DNA of 64,000 nucleotides from assembly GCA_015143295.1 (NCBI GenBank), contig CM026574.1:16308938-16372937 (forward strand), in the 5' to 3' direction. The number at the start of each line of letters is the position of its first letter. Within the stretch, counting starts at the first letter, position 1. The position numbers and the translations under genes are program-made. Below, piece by piece: positions 42,201 through 54,734 of the stretch. Under the pieces are notes generated by a model that was given only the letters and a program-made list of their open reading frames with translations, did no database searches and was not told the origin of the DNA. Source of the stretch: Tetracentron sinense. Taxonomy: Eukaryota; Streptophyta; Magnoliopsida; Trochodendrales; Trochodendraceae.

Positions 42201-44636
42201 GTAAATTACACTGACCTCCCCTGAGGTTTGGTGAAATTTCAGGAACCTCCCCTCTTGTTTCGGAAATTACATTGCCCTCCCCTCAACTTCAATTGTTTGT
42301 AATAGATACCTCATTCTGTTAGTTTGCCGTTAGCTACATGGATGGACTTTGATGATGTCATGATTTAAATAATTTAAAATATCCAAATTACCCTTCTTAA
42401 AGTTAGACTGATCTCCCCTAAGTTGGGCAGCTCTCAATGACAATGACCCTTCCTTTCTTATTCCTCACCGCATTCCAACTTTCACCCATTCTACTCTCCT
42501 CCTCACTCAGAGCACTGAACACGGTGCTCTTCAACACCACCTCCTTGTGGGGGCTTTGATATGGAGTTTAGACCATCCGATCTTGTTAAATCTAAAGTGG
42601 TTATTCTTCAACCCTTTAAGAGCCAACAGGTGTTTGGATAGCCTGCAATCACTCCAATATTTTTAGGCCAAATTTATGTTGACTGCTCTATAATTTTGAA
42701 CTTTCACCATATATTTAGCAGTGAAAAGTGGGTATAACCCTTCTAGCTTTTTCCCACGGTTTTCCCCAGCTAAAGTCTTGAAGCCCAAAGCCGAAAAAGA
42801 TCTATCCAGTGTCTGTAACTTGGTAGATGTGGCTTCAATTGTAAAATGAGCATAAAATATTTCTCTACGTTTGTGTATATACTGAATTGAGTATCAAGCA
42901 CAACGCATTAATTTTTATGCATATACTAATTTTGTTGAATCTTCTTCTTGGCATTCAGTTTCAGAATTGAGTAAATTACAATCTAGTCGTCCTATACTTA
43001 TTTAGATAATATAGTAACTGTAGCTGACATGATTTTTTTAATTTTTCAAATTTTTTTATATGTACAGTTGGAAGCTTGAAGTTTTCTGAAATCTTGAAGA
43101 ACTTGGTATTTTTTGGTGAAAATAACTGAGCATTTGAATATAACTTTGGAATTTTTTTCAAAAAAACATTATTTGGGGTGTTCCAATTATCATTGATCAG
43201 GTACAAGCAAAGCTTGGACAGTCAAGTTCTCTGTGTTAAATGTCTTATTCTTTGTCTTTAGTAACCTTGTATAAACCCTGCTGGATCAATAGAAACGAGA
43301 TCAAAATGCCAATAACAATGAGAATAATAGAGAAAGAACAAACCCCACAAGAAAAGAACTTGTGCAAAATTACAAGGTACTGAGGGTTTCACTTCGGAAC
43401 ACAGAGAGCCCACTTTCCCCTAGTAGCTACTTTTTCAGTCCCAGAATGCATGCTTGGTCAGACTCTCGCTAATACATTCAGTCTCATTAGGAGCCTGCTA
43501 CCCAATATCAAATAAAGTAGACAATCCATGGTATTTCAAGGTCATAAACAAACAAATGGATAACTGGGTATATGGACCTCCATTAAACTTGTAACCATAT
43601 CCAAAAAAAAATAAGAACTTTGAGCAATCATCCATAGACTACAGACCTACCCCTCCACTAGAGTGGCTGAGGTGTGGCCTTAATAAGAAGGTCCAGGGAT
43701 CGATTTCAATACCCAACTAACAAAAAAAAAAAAAACTAACCAACCAACAGCGTCAACATTTACTTTGCCATGAAAAAAATCTGGATTACCATAGTTAAGG
43801 TTAAATCAATGATATCTCAACCAAGCCTTACCTAACGCTGATCTCTCAACTCATATCACAAAACAGAGTCAACTTTTACTTTGCCATGAAAAAAAATCTG
43901 GATTACCAAGAATTTTGAAAGAGCAAGCCATAGTCAAATTATTTTGTTTATGGTAAAGTAACCAAGTCTAACAATCTACTCAGCATTTAATTTATGGTTT
44001 CCTATCTGAGTTTAACATATATGAAAGAGTTTCAATTGGTTTTGTCCATGGCTTCCAACAAAATTTTTGCATTGCCAATACAGATGAGATGAGTTTAATT
44101 TTAATAGCTTTGGTTCCGGTTCTTACACCAATCTTGAGGCATTTAGTTTCTCATGAACCCAATATAGATGAGATCTTTCCCAATAACCCAATTACATCAA
44201 TAGTAATTTATCCCTTTGTCTTTGATCTTATATTTTCGCATTGCCAAATAGAATCTAATACTTCTTAATCAGCATGATCCAAAAAAAAGCTAGGACTTGA
44301 GCAGAATAATTCATGGAGAATCGATGTGTAGAACCAAAATGAAGAAAAAATAGGGTTTAGGATTTCTAAGAACCCACCATGGGGAAGCTATTGACGCTCC
44401 GTGAGATGCCACCTTTTGGTTCTAAGTTCATGCTGAACGTTCAGAGAAGATGTTGGGATGCTTGATTTTATTTCACATGGAGTTTTCAAACTAAGCCACA
44501 AACAACTCATTTCTTCGACTAAATATATAGAGGTAAAATTGTAAAACAACATATCCCCATTAACGGGCATAGTAATTTTTGAAACAAGAGGGGAGGTTCC
44601 TGAAATTTCAACGAACCTCAAGGGAGGTCAGTGTAA
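42201..44636. mobile_element. 2.4-kb element with terminal inverted repeats of about 70 bp
   Basis: Left end 'ttacactgacctcccctgag' and 'tttcaggaacctcccctctt'; right end is its inverse ('aagaggggaggttcctgaaa', 'gaggtcagtgtaaac'). The empty site is in copy 1 at about 25650 ('gatattacc' followed by an A run and 'ctttagctc'). A target duplication is not clear because the site is an A run. The inside has no transposase and no recognised gene; a possible truncated SINE is at 43640-43736. Superfamily undecided (MULE is my first guess). Confidence 0.7.
43640..43736 (+). mobile_element. Possible truncated SINE
   Basis: The sequence 'ggtccagggatcgatttcaa' resembles a tRNA-derived B box region and is followed within 20 bp by a run of 13 A. 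An upstream 'gtggctgaggtg' could be an A box. No target duplication was found. Confidence 0.35.
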
Positions 44637-46747
44637 ACTTTAGCTCATCAACAAGGCCTTCCTAGTTGATGAGCGTAAAAAATTATCTCCTTCTGGTAAA
44701 TCGCTTATCCGATTGGCATCGCCTTGAATCACACACATGAGATAGACCCTAATATATACGTAGAAGATATCATGAGCTAAACCTTGGAGAGAGCTACAAG
44801 AGCCCATGAAGGTTAAGTACAATTTCAAGGCCCATTTATAGAATAGAAGATGTAAGTTTAAGTACAATTTTTTCCCATCAAATGCAAATTAATATTTAAT
44901 TTCATTTGCATATACAGTAGGGCAAATTAATTTTCTTTCTACATAAATATCCCAATTTGATTTTCTTTCCAAATTCTAGATTGCATTTTGATTATATTTC
45001 CAAATATAAGTTGAACTATAATTTTGTTACCAAATATAGAAATTGCACTTTAATTTTTTTTCCCAATTAGAGTCGCAACAGCATCATGCATGAAAAATTC
45101 TCTGCATAAAAATATCAATCAAATACTGATGTGTTACATGATGCTCCTTCCCATCAAGAGGAAAATCCTGAACGGGACAAAATAAGACAAGAAGAAAGAT
45201 TCTGGTGTAACTTGGGTCGGCCCTAGGGCCATAAGGTAGAAGAAAAAGCCCTCAATTTTAGGAGCCCCTCATCAAAAGGCTGGATTGACAGCCCTAATGA
45301 TGTCATCGAATGTTTATACTAGTGCTTTTTACATAAAGTAAAACAATAGACTATAAACTTTAAGTAGTGATGCTAAATATATTGATTAAAACACAATTTC
45401 ATCAATAAAAGGAATAAGGAGTATGGCCAATGATGCCTGATTCACGCATCTCTTTAATTAGCTTTATCTTTTTTTGGTAGTAAAGTTATCATGTAACACA
45501 CTAAACTCACACACAGCTAGACCTAAGGTATCCGCTAAGGTACTGCCATAAGAATAAGTCCAAGCAACCACCCCATAAGAATAAGTCCAAGCAACCACTC
45601 CAAAAGGGCATGTCTTAAGGAAGGTTGATGGCCCCTTATACACCCCTGTGAAGTCCACTTTCCAAACGATGTGGAACTAAACCCGGGATATACCCTAACG
45701 CACGCGGTAAACATCAGCTTTATCTCATTGAACTAAACCCGAGATACACCCGAACGCACGGGGTAAACATCAGCTTTATCTCATTCTTTTGCTAATGAGG
45801 ATGCCGGTAACGCCGTACATTGACATGTAAGCTCCCTTCAACATCGTGGGCTTGCACAGGAGGTTAACAGGGTGATTCTATTCTAGCTACGGAGCTTGTG
45901 GCCATACATCGTGGTCTAGAAGAGGCAGTGCACCGGGAGTATCAGAAAGTCCATGTCGAATCCGACTCTAGTTAGGCTGTTCATTGCGTTTTGAAGAAGT
46001 GCCCTTGGCCTTAGAAAGAGACAGTCATCCTTCCTTCTATCGAATTGGTAAGCTCTCGGGTTGAGCTCTTTCAGATCCGTCTTGTTTCTAGAGAGGCTAA
46101 TTCGGGCACTGATTTCTTATAAAGACAGACCAAAGAGGGAGGTTAGGAAACCTACTCGATTTAAGAAATAGTTTTATTTTCTCAATTAAGGCAAGTATCC
46201 TTGTGATCACTCGCATAGTTTGAGAATTGGTGGCTCCAACTATTGAATATAGAAAGAACTCGTCTGAAACTTCTTCATTTCCTCAACTTTGAGGAGTCCT
46301 CCTGTACATATGTCTATCTATGAAATTACATCTCTCTAATACCCAAAAACCTTCTTGCAGAAGGTTCAACATTCTACCAAAAAGAGTAAAAACCCATTTT
46401 AAGGAAAGAAACCTCTACAAAAATCTAATGGTAGAAAAAAAAAAGGGAAAAATATATTAGCATTGAGGTTGTAGAAATTAATTGGTCCATAAGTGAGATG
46501 AGATGGACTGTAAAAGTTATGTTGTTGGTCCAAACTGGCCCATGCATTTGAGCAATCAAAGGATGCAGCAGTCTCTTCTTCTTGGCAGGCATGCAGAGAT
46601 AGTAATGCAGACCATTTTGATCTAATGCATTTTGGAAAGGTATTCGACTGGCCATAATTGTTGTTGGAGATGATTTGGAAGATAGAAGACAACAATATAA
46701 AAAGGACTAATAATCGTGATTCTTCGTACATCCCTTCAACTTCGGAA

Positions 46748-46990
46748 CCATACAGCCCTCTTTTTTGAGGGTTGTGTGGGTGTTGTGTGCTTTGTTGCAT
46801 GAGGGTGTGTGTGTGTTTGTGTGCTTTTATATACCAAACAAAAAAATGCATGGGCTTTGCCCTTATTAATCCCACATCGGTGAGTTACCCTTTAAAGCCC
46901 CATACAGCCCTCTTTTTTGAGGATTGTGTGAGTGCTGTGTGCTTTGTTGCATGACGGTGTGTATGTGAGTTGTGTGTATGCGCGCATCCC
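46748..46990. repeat. 153-bp tandem duplication with GT-rich unit
   Basis: The string 'ccatacagccctcttttttg' occurs at 46748 and 46901, each followed by 'aggnttgtgtgngtg' and 'gtgctttgttgcatga(g/c)ggtgtg'. Between them is ATCCCACATCG (46870-46880), an exact match to the plant snRNA USE consensus, but the nearest TATA-like TTTAAA is only about 12 bp further, too close for a known snRNA promoter. Confidence 0.7.
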
Positions 46991-47761
46991 TCTTTTTTTA
47001 ACTCCTTAAGGTTAATTTTTTTAAATAATTTTTTCAAAAACTAAATTTAGATTCCTGAACAATAAGAGTTAGAGAATCTTAACCATGGTTAATAGGGGTT
47101 AAAGGGGACACATATTGACGATTGAACTGCCCCAGAATTCAATCGCAATTGGCTATGATTCGAGCTTCCCAACAACTCCTCAACCAAAGCAACGATTGAA
47201 AAGTTTAAGAAAAATTCTTATTTTATGTAAGGGAATGGCCGGTCCTCATTGGTTGGACCACGCCCTACTTTGTAGCACCATCAACTGTTTTTAAGATTTA
47301 CTCACTCCTAGGGTTAAGCAATCCAACCTTAGTTTTTAGAAGAAGAAAAAAAACAAAAATCTTAACTATAATTTGGTTAAGCTTAAGGTTAAATGAGGGT
47401 TAAAAGGAACAAGAGGACATAGAGGTGACTTTAGTAGAGGGATCACTGCTCAAAGTTTAATGAGACGCTGCAACAAACTTGAAGAGTTGCGTTCTCTCCC
47501 GAAGAGTGTAGAATAGAAAAAGACTATTAAAATGCAGAGAAGTGCAATGATTCGGCTCCTAAAAGTACTCTAAATCTGCCACGTGTCCTCCTACTGCTCC
47601 CTTTTTCTTTTCTTTTTTGGTTGAAACACAAATAACACAAGCACACCCCTAGGCCACAAGGCCATTGCACCCACATACCCTCTCAAAAAAGAGAGGGCAG
47701 TGGGGCTATAAGGGCTCACCACCGAAATTAAAGCCCACCTATGTAAGAAGGTTTTTTTTTT

Positions 47762-48746
47762 AGGTGGTGTTACCCGCACCCCATGATTTGATGATGACAC
47801 CCCACATTTGATAAAAATATATTTAAAAGTTAAAACAAAGTATAGAGAATAATACAAAGACAAAAATGTCCCTTACTTTAGTAGAGGGATACTAACATTC
47901 CTCCTCATTCTCGGCAATCCTTTTCTCAGCAAAAATACTTTGAATCTCACTTTCTCCTCTCACACACACACCCCCTCAGAAAAAAAAAAAGTCATGTGAT
48001 ACACTTCTCTTCTTCCTGATTTTCCTTCATAATTAAGGACTCCTACTTAAACAAAGTCATCAAAGATTTTGATTTTGCACTTCTGAAAGTAGGGTTTTAA
48101 GTTGGGCATAGGGCTTAAGTTTAGGAAAAGTTACAAAAAGTTACAGATTTGATGAGGGAGAGGTTATTGAGGAAAGAGGGCTTTAAGTTACAGATTTTAG
48201 GAAAAGTTACAGATTAGATTTGAAAAGAGAAGACTTAGGTTTAGGAAAAGTAACAGATTTGAGAAGAAAGTAGGGTTTCAACCAACTTCCAATTACAGAT
48301 TTGAATAAATGAGTCAACTCAAGTACCAAGCTTCGTCCTTACAATCTATTTCAAAAGTCTTAAGGCTCCAGTCAAAAACGAAAGAAAAGAAAACAGAGGG
48401 ATTGCTACGTTTTTTTTGTTGTTGGAGACAGCAAAAGGAAAATGAGTATGGGTATTTTTGTCATTATCTTGGGGTTCCGTTAAAAATTATAATTTTTATT
48501 TTAAGAGTAAAAAATTGGGGTGTAACTATCAAAGAGGCGTGCTTTCCCTACTCTCGGTCAAACTCTACTCTCAGCCTCCACCAACCACCTATCCATTTTC
48601 AAATCAGTTATGGTGGTTAAAGCACTCTGTCTCATCAAGAATGGACAAGTGATTGGTGGAAACTGAGAGTAGAGTTTGACTTTGACTGAGATTAGGGCTA
48701 GCATTTCTCAACTATCAAATAATGGGGTGGGGGTAACCCCACCCCT
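47762..48746. mobile_element. About 985-bp element with terminal inverted repeats of about 30 bp
   Basis: Left end 'ggtggtgttacccgcacccc' then 'atgatttgat'; the right end reads 'atcaaataatggggtggggg' then 'taaccccacc', its near-perfect inverse. Inside are 'ggaaaagttacagatt' subrepeats (about 48110-48270) and an inverted pair around 'aactctactctcag' (about 48560 and 48668). Direct repeats of 'tgaaacacaaataacac' lie outside both ends (47622 and 48754). No transposase. Confidence 0.6.
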
Positions 48747-50109
48747 TTTTTTTTGAAACACAAATAACACACACCCACTATACTCACACCCTGACACACA
48801 CGCCCAATAAACACACGAGAAAGTCAATTAAATTCTTTTTAAAAAGTAATAGATAAGGTTATTATGGCCTTACAAAATCTATTAAAAATTACTTTTATTT
48901 TAAAAAAACTCCTAAAAACCCTTGTATATTTAATAGTACTGTAGAAGAATTTTGGCTTTTGATAGATTCATGGTGTCCCAGCTTAATTTTGCCCACTTAC
49001 CATAAAATAAAGAAATTATGCTTGAAATTGAGATTAGAGGAACTTAATCACCTGGAACCTTGATTTGACTAGAAATCCAAGAACAGAATCCCAATTTTGT
49101 GTTAGTCTTGAGCTCAGAATGGTGGATTTGTACTCTTTATATGTCGAGGCCCCTTGCAAAACAACGAGAAAACTAATCACAGACAATGATGTGGAAGGTT
49201 AAGATAATATAAACATTTCACCGATTGGCCGTAGAGTCAAATGGGGTACTCAACTCCAGATTAAAAGTTTACCAGGATCTGTCTGTAACATTCTTCTGGA
49301 TTACAATTTATCAAGCAGAACAAGGGAAGACATCCCAGAAAACACATTGCTCACAGAAACACTGAGAAGTCTTATAGTCTTATGCCTGTAGCTACAACAA
49401 CTTCATGGAATGCCTGGAGGAATGCCAGTCTCATTTAGGATAAACCAGTCTTCACAGTCCGAATTGAATTCGGATATGTCGGATTTTTAATCGAATCAAT
49501 ATGCCTGAAGCGTGCTAACAGCTAGGGTGTGGTTTGGGTTTTATCATTGTAAGTTGTATCCCTCGCATCCAGGAGAAGGACCAGTTGATATGCCCACTCA
49601 CTAACTAGAAGGATACTAACTAAAGTAAGTGGACCGTCAACCGTGTGACATGTACCCATTTTTAAAAAAGTGAAACTTTTTTTATGTGAAAGTGAGAAAA
49701 TGAGGCATTTCAAAAAAGAAATGCTTAACTGGTGAGACCATTCCCGAGAAGATGTGATCCTTTTAGCCATTTCAAATATTGCCCTTGGGTTTCAAAATCG
49801 TTAAAACACAGACTAGTAGACTACAGAAAAAAAAATTTGAAATTGAATTGTTTTTAATTAAAACTAACTTGAATTATGATTATCCTTGGTGTGTGTTTAG
49901 ATGCAACTCAGTAAATAGCCCCAAATTTGCCCTTTTACAGTTCTAAATGTTTCAAAACAATCAAGAACACTGCACTTAGTAGAAAACTGAAATTCAAACT
50001 TCATTTAGAAAAGTATCACATCCAACCTTAAAGATGCATGTCTTAAAACAGCTAAAAAGAAAAGAAATATCCTTTAAGAGCCCTCTCTTTAGATGTAACT
50101 GGATACTAA

Positions 50110-50283
50110 GGTTGGTGCAGTTGGCTAGCATCCTAGGTTTGCTCCCTGTTGTTGTGTGTTCAACTCCCACTCCTCGACTTACCCTAGTCCGTAGGGAAAA
50201 TTCCAAGTGGGTCAGTGCGGACCTAAAGGAACTAGTCCTTGCCTTGAAGGGTTTGGGACACCCTCCATTACCCAAAAAAAATT
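50110..50283 (+). mobile_element. tRNA-derived SINE, 174 bp
   Basis: A box-like TGGTGCAGTTGG, then a B box-like 'gtgttcaactccc' about 40 bp further, a tRNA-unrelated body, and an A tail ('cccaaaaaaaatt'). Flanked by the direct repeat GATACTAA (50102-50109 and 50284-50291). The features together make a SINE insertion very likely; the family is not named. Confidence 0.85.
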
Positions 50284-50870
50284 GATACTAAAAACTGTTG
50301 CTAGAAGCCGATTAATTAGCGTTGTAGCGCTAGATGGAAAGACAGCACTCCAAAATTTACATGTTTAAATCTTTGGTAGAAACTAAAAATAATTACTGTC
50401 GCATAGTCACCAAGTCAGAGTTTTCGGGAATTATTTGTCGGGAAATTTTCAAAAAAATTGACAATTTGGAAAATTAGAAAATTTATCAAAAAAAAATGTC
50501 GGACAAGATATAAAAATATACATAAGATGATTAATTATGAAAAATATAAATAAATATATTTCATATATTAGATATTGATTTAGGACTTTTTAAAAAAATC
50601 GTGATTAATTCATGACTTATTGAAAATTCCCGACTTTCTGAAAATTGTGATTTTTTCCATAATTTGTGGATTAATCGTTCGACAAATAAGTAGCGTATTT
50701 TACAGGACTTCTTGAAAAAATTGAAGAATCTTGTTCTATGCTCTGTGGTAACAAACTAACAATAGCAGATGATGTAATTTGATTGACTAGAAAGTGGACC
50801 TACGATTGCTAAAGGAAATGCTCTCAAGATGATCAAATCATAAATTTCAGAAGGCATGTGCAAATTCAAT

Positions 50871-51885
50871 GTTTTAAAACCCAGACCGGACACTAACCCG
50901 GTCAAGGGGCCGGGTTGGTCCAAACCAGTCTGACCGTCAGGTCAATCCGGGTTGACCCAATGACACTTAGTAATGTCATAAAATATTTAATATTAATATT
51001 TTTTCCTACTTACAGATTTGATTGGTGAATAGTGGGTTTATATAAGGGGTTTTATCTTTTCTGTACTAGTGACCTTGAGAAAATTTGAAAAACACCATAA
51101 CAGGGAGGAATTTAAGAAACAACATACTAAGAGGTTTTATCTTTTCTATACTGCAAGCATCATACGTTATGCAGGGAAGAATTTGAGAAACACAACACAT
51201 GAGAAAATTTATAAACCATACACGAACCCTTAACACTACTTGGTGGAAAATTTTAACTTAAATTGTAGACCAAGGACTATTAGGTGATCCGCTTCTTTAC
51301 GTGTGGGGGTTCCAATTTAAAATTTATAAAGCATCATACTTTCTCATTTACAAGAGAGAATTCTTATTTTATTAAGAGTTATCCTCCACACTAAATGAGT
51401 ACGCTATCACAGACAAACCTTCAAAGAGGAAGCACCTCTTGAAATCAATGGAAAACCCCAATTATGAACTAATAAAAAATGAGATTATTATACAAATTAA
51501 GTGAAAAAAACATATTTGAACCCTTCAAATGAATAGAAAAAAGAATGTTTGATCTCACCTCACATTGGCTTGAGTTCTCTCTATCTCCAATCTCCTCTTT
51601 TTCCTACCTAATCTTTTCTTCTTCTTTAGGGTTTTGTTTTAAAACCCTTATTTTTGTTTAATATATTGTGTTTTAGGATTAATAAGTCAAAAAGTACCTT
51701 TTTCCATGACCCGGACGGTTCAACAAAAACCGCCGGGGTTGACTGGGTCATGCTGGTTTAGGCAGTTTTCACTAGGTCACCCCGGTTTTGGTATTCGGCC
51801 CATCAAAGGATCAACTCAACCCACTAAGGTTATCGGGTCCCGGGTTAACCGGTTTGACCCACCGGTACGGTCCGGGTTTTAAAAC
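50871..51885. mobile_element. About 1-kb element with GTTTTAAAACCC termini
   Basis: Left end GTTTTAAAACCCAGACCGGA; the right end read inward is GTTTTAAAACCCGGACCGTA. Sub-terminal parts are rich in 'ccgggttgacc' and 'ggttgactgggtca'. TGTGCAA occurs just outside both ends (about 50857 and 51891), possibly the target duplication. No ORF. Similar short elements are common in plants; I would place it near hAT. Confidence 0.6.
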
Positions 51886-52108
51886 ACTCTGTGCAATAAC
51901 AAAGAGCAACTCAAAATCAACTGCAATTACTCAAACAAAAATTAGGAAAACAATTCAACTATCCCTTCCCCTTCACCTATTACTAGTAGACCAACATATT
52001 GTGGAAGATAGCAACCCAACAACAAACCAATCTGGGAATGACTAAAAATAAGAAAAGATCTACAGAAGAAAGATTTGATGTTGCTCACAGTATAGGTTGT
52101 CTTTGGAA

Positions 52109-53551
52109 TTACAGCTTCCGTCCTCGAGCACTGAAGTAGTTCAGGGCCACTCTAGAAAACTGGGTGAGAGTAAAGAAAATTTGCAAGATTGAACGCCCCT
52201 TTACAATCCCTTCTCGTAAACCCCTTGCAGTTCTAGCTACTACTGGTTCCACTGTCTTGGCCTTCAGATTGGCTACCTCCTGCACTGATGCTAATGAAGT
52301 GAAAATATGAAGTAAAATTCACCATTAAATTCCATTCAGGAACTCCTAATCAAACATGAAAATACAGTAAATAGCTAACCTGTTTGAGGCATGGTTGTCA
52401 ACTGACGCAACCGTTCCTCAGCTAAGCGAACAGCTCGAGTGGAGTTTCTAACACCTTGTGTAATCTCCTGACTACAGACAAAACAAAATTTTATCAGCTA
52501 AACCAATGATTTGGAGATAGAGATGTTCAGTTTTTAAGGCTAACCCCAGATCACTGAGCTCCATGGTTAGGTCACTGATCTCCATGCCGGATAACCGGAC
52601 AGCTGCCATTGTATTCGGAAGCTCTTCTCTTGTGACATCCAACAGCTTCTCTAGCGATTCGGCTGCTCTCTTGAAAGCCTTTGTGTCCCAAATTGAAATT
52701 TTGGTACCAAAAAAAAAAAATTATTTCCAGAAAAAGGAAAAACTAAATTGCCAGTTCCAGTATAACTAAATTTTAATTGAGAGGCAGGGATTCAAGATTA
52801 CAAACCAGAAGAGTTGGGATTGCAGAGAAAAAGAGCCAGGTAGCTGAAACTGCTGCCTATAAAAGAAATGTGTATGTATCAGAGATTCAGAATCACCACA
52901 TTTTCATCACCAGAAACAATAGAAGTCAAATAAAGTCTAATTCGCTTCTAATCTATCTCACAAAATTCCGACACAACCATAGTTACCAAGTTGGGGTTTT
53001 GGAATAATTCGTCTAGGAAAAAGTTTGGAAAAAATCGCTAAAATTCGAAAATAAATAGGAAAAATGTCCGGTAAGAAATGAAAAAATATAAAATAAGATT
53101 ACTAATCACGAAACGTATAAACAACTATATTTCATACATTAGATATTTATTCAAGACTTTTTTTAAAAACACTATTTCTTCAAAACTGGTGAATACTTTG
53201 TGAATTAATAGTTCAACGAAATTCAACTCTATCAACAACAAAATAAGAACAATAACAGAACTTCTAGCATTAGAATCCAAAAATTTTATGAAAAACAGAG
53301 TGATACCCTCCGAATATTTGAAGTTCTAGAAAGGACCCCACAACGAAGAAACTTCCTCCAATTCAAATCCAGTCACATAAGAGATAGTAAAAAAAGAGAA
53401 AATTTTGATCGAATTCAAAAAGAAAAAAATCAAATTTTTTATTTTTTTTCCCCTAGGAATTGTTTGCAAGTTCTAAGATTCAAAAAAAGTAAAGTAGAAT
53501 CCAGTAATGTTCTACCCAACAAAAGAAAAGGAAATCCAAAGAAATGCAAAG

Positions 53552-53591
<40 letters not shown>

Positions 53592-53895
53592 GTATAAAAA
53601 GAAAAAGAGAAACCCTAGAAATGAGGGAGAGATCAGAGATGGGTACCATGCAAGCAAAGACATTTAACATAAGGAAGTGAGGATGAGTGAGATTCCACTG
53701 CGAGAGGTGAAGCGAAGGCGAAGATCCGACTGAGAAACTGAGACGAGAAGGTTGGGAGGAAGACGAAAGGGATGAGAATCGGAGCTGGGGTTGGTGGAGA
53801 TTTGAGAAATGGGTTTTGGTGTTGGTGTTGCTGTGGCTGCCATTAAAGGGAAGCGAAGGAGGATTTGAAGTCTGCAATTTAATGGCAGGGAACAT
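52109..53895 (-). CDS. Predicted chloroplast-targeted membrane protein, 235 aa, five exons
   Basis: Exons on the minus strand: 53895-53647, 52856-52806, 52678-52545, 52471-52380, 52290-52109 (TAA at 52111-52109). All introns are GT-AG, phases 0, 0, 2, 1; the total is 708 bp. The start is the ATG at 53895; upstream sequence stays open but lacks another ATG. The first about 70 residues are rich in S, T, N and Q with few acidic residues, like a chloroplast transit peptide. A hydrophobic segment follows (about residues 75-103, across the exon 1/2 junction, with ATWLFFSAIPTLL). Then comes a helical region with FKRAAESLEKLLDVTREELP, MEISDLTMELSDLG and RAVRLAEERLRQL, and a C-terminal amphipathic stretch near ILQIFFTLTQFSRVAL. 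This layout resembles uncharacterised plastid proteins with a DUF948-like region; that assignment is from memory and unverified. TGGGCC (site II type) is upstream on the minus strand near 53985. No lesion was seen. Confidence 0.85.
53553..53588. repeat. (TA)n microsatellite in intron 1 of the 235-aa protein gene
   Basis: About 18 TA units, 60 bp inside the donor end of the first intron (53646-52857). Likely polymorphic in length. Confidence 0.95.
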
Positions 53896-53999
53896 TTGTT
53901 GATGATGATGGAGTTGTGACAATCTCAGTCTCGCTATCTCCGCTTCCACTCGGTTCAGTCCTGGGCTACTACTACTAGCGGCAGGCCCATGTAAGTGAA

Positions 54000-54470
54000 A
54001 GATAGGTAGTGTTTGGGAAGGGAATTTAATGCTCGATTTTGGTGCAGCTTGTTTGGGTACATCACTAAGTAACCAAAGCGGAAGCGGGAGCGGGAGCGGG
54101 AGCGCAAAAGCGTCAAGTTTTAATTTAGGATAAGGTCGAGAGCGCCTCTGAGCGTCTCTATATATATAGATAATATATATATTTTTTAAAATTTAAAGTT
54201 ATATTATTGGACCCTAAAAATTAATAAATCTTAACTAAATTTAATAAGACTTAAATAAACACGTTTTAGACTCTAGGTGCGATTGAACTCGGGAAGAGTT
54301 CAATCACAATTGGATGTGGTGTGCGTTGAGTACTATTTACTAAAAAAGAGTTTAAAATAAATTAAGTTATAAAAATAAAATCTGAAAAGACTTTGTCCTT
54401 CACACACATCACTACTGACATTGTACAAACAACTGCTGACATTGTACAAAAGGATGACAGAGTTTGAAAA
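54000..54470. other. Intergenic, dispersed-repeat block
   Basis: Upstream of the 235-aa protein gene. It contains a GCGGGA trinucleotide-pair array (about 54070-54100), then 'gtcaagttttaatttaggat' shared with about 22920, and the dyad GATTGAACTCGGGAAGAGTT (from 54281). No gene was seen. Confidence 0.5.
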
Positions 54471-54734
54471 AACTCTCTTTTCTCCCTTACGCATTTACCC
54501 AAGGGTCAATACAACTTCGTCTTCCTCCTTATGTGCCTCAGATTTACGGTGACGAAAAACTTGGCCATGAGATCGGAAAATCAAGATTTGTCCGACTCTC
54601 GTGAACACCATACTCTACAAAGTAAGAAATCACGCTCTACAAAAATAGAAACTGCACTCCAGTGGCGAATCCGCTCTCAAACCGTGAGAGCGGGAGCGGA
54701 GGGGTGTTCCGACGATTTGGGTTACAAATGTACA

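Larger units (their letters stand above)
29372..46101. repeat. Tandem segmental duplication, copy 2 (interrupted)
   Basis: The second copy starts at 'gagctccttcctg' (29379) and ends near 'gagaggctaattcggg' (about 46091). It is split by the Gypsy element 29424-41138 and by the TIR element at about 42201-44636. It lacks about 1 kb that copy 1 has (27542 to about 28570). Without the insertions it is about 2.6 kb. Confidence 0.85.

Noticed and set aside
46399..46875. 158-codon open frame on the minus strand
   Set aside because: It starts in GT-rich tandem repeat sequence, shows no recognisable domain and no splice context; probably chance.
46870..46897. snRNA gene promoter at the exact USE match
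   Set aside because: The nearest TATA-like box is only about 12 bp away and no snRNA sequence follows; kept only as a motif note.
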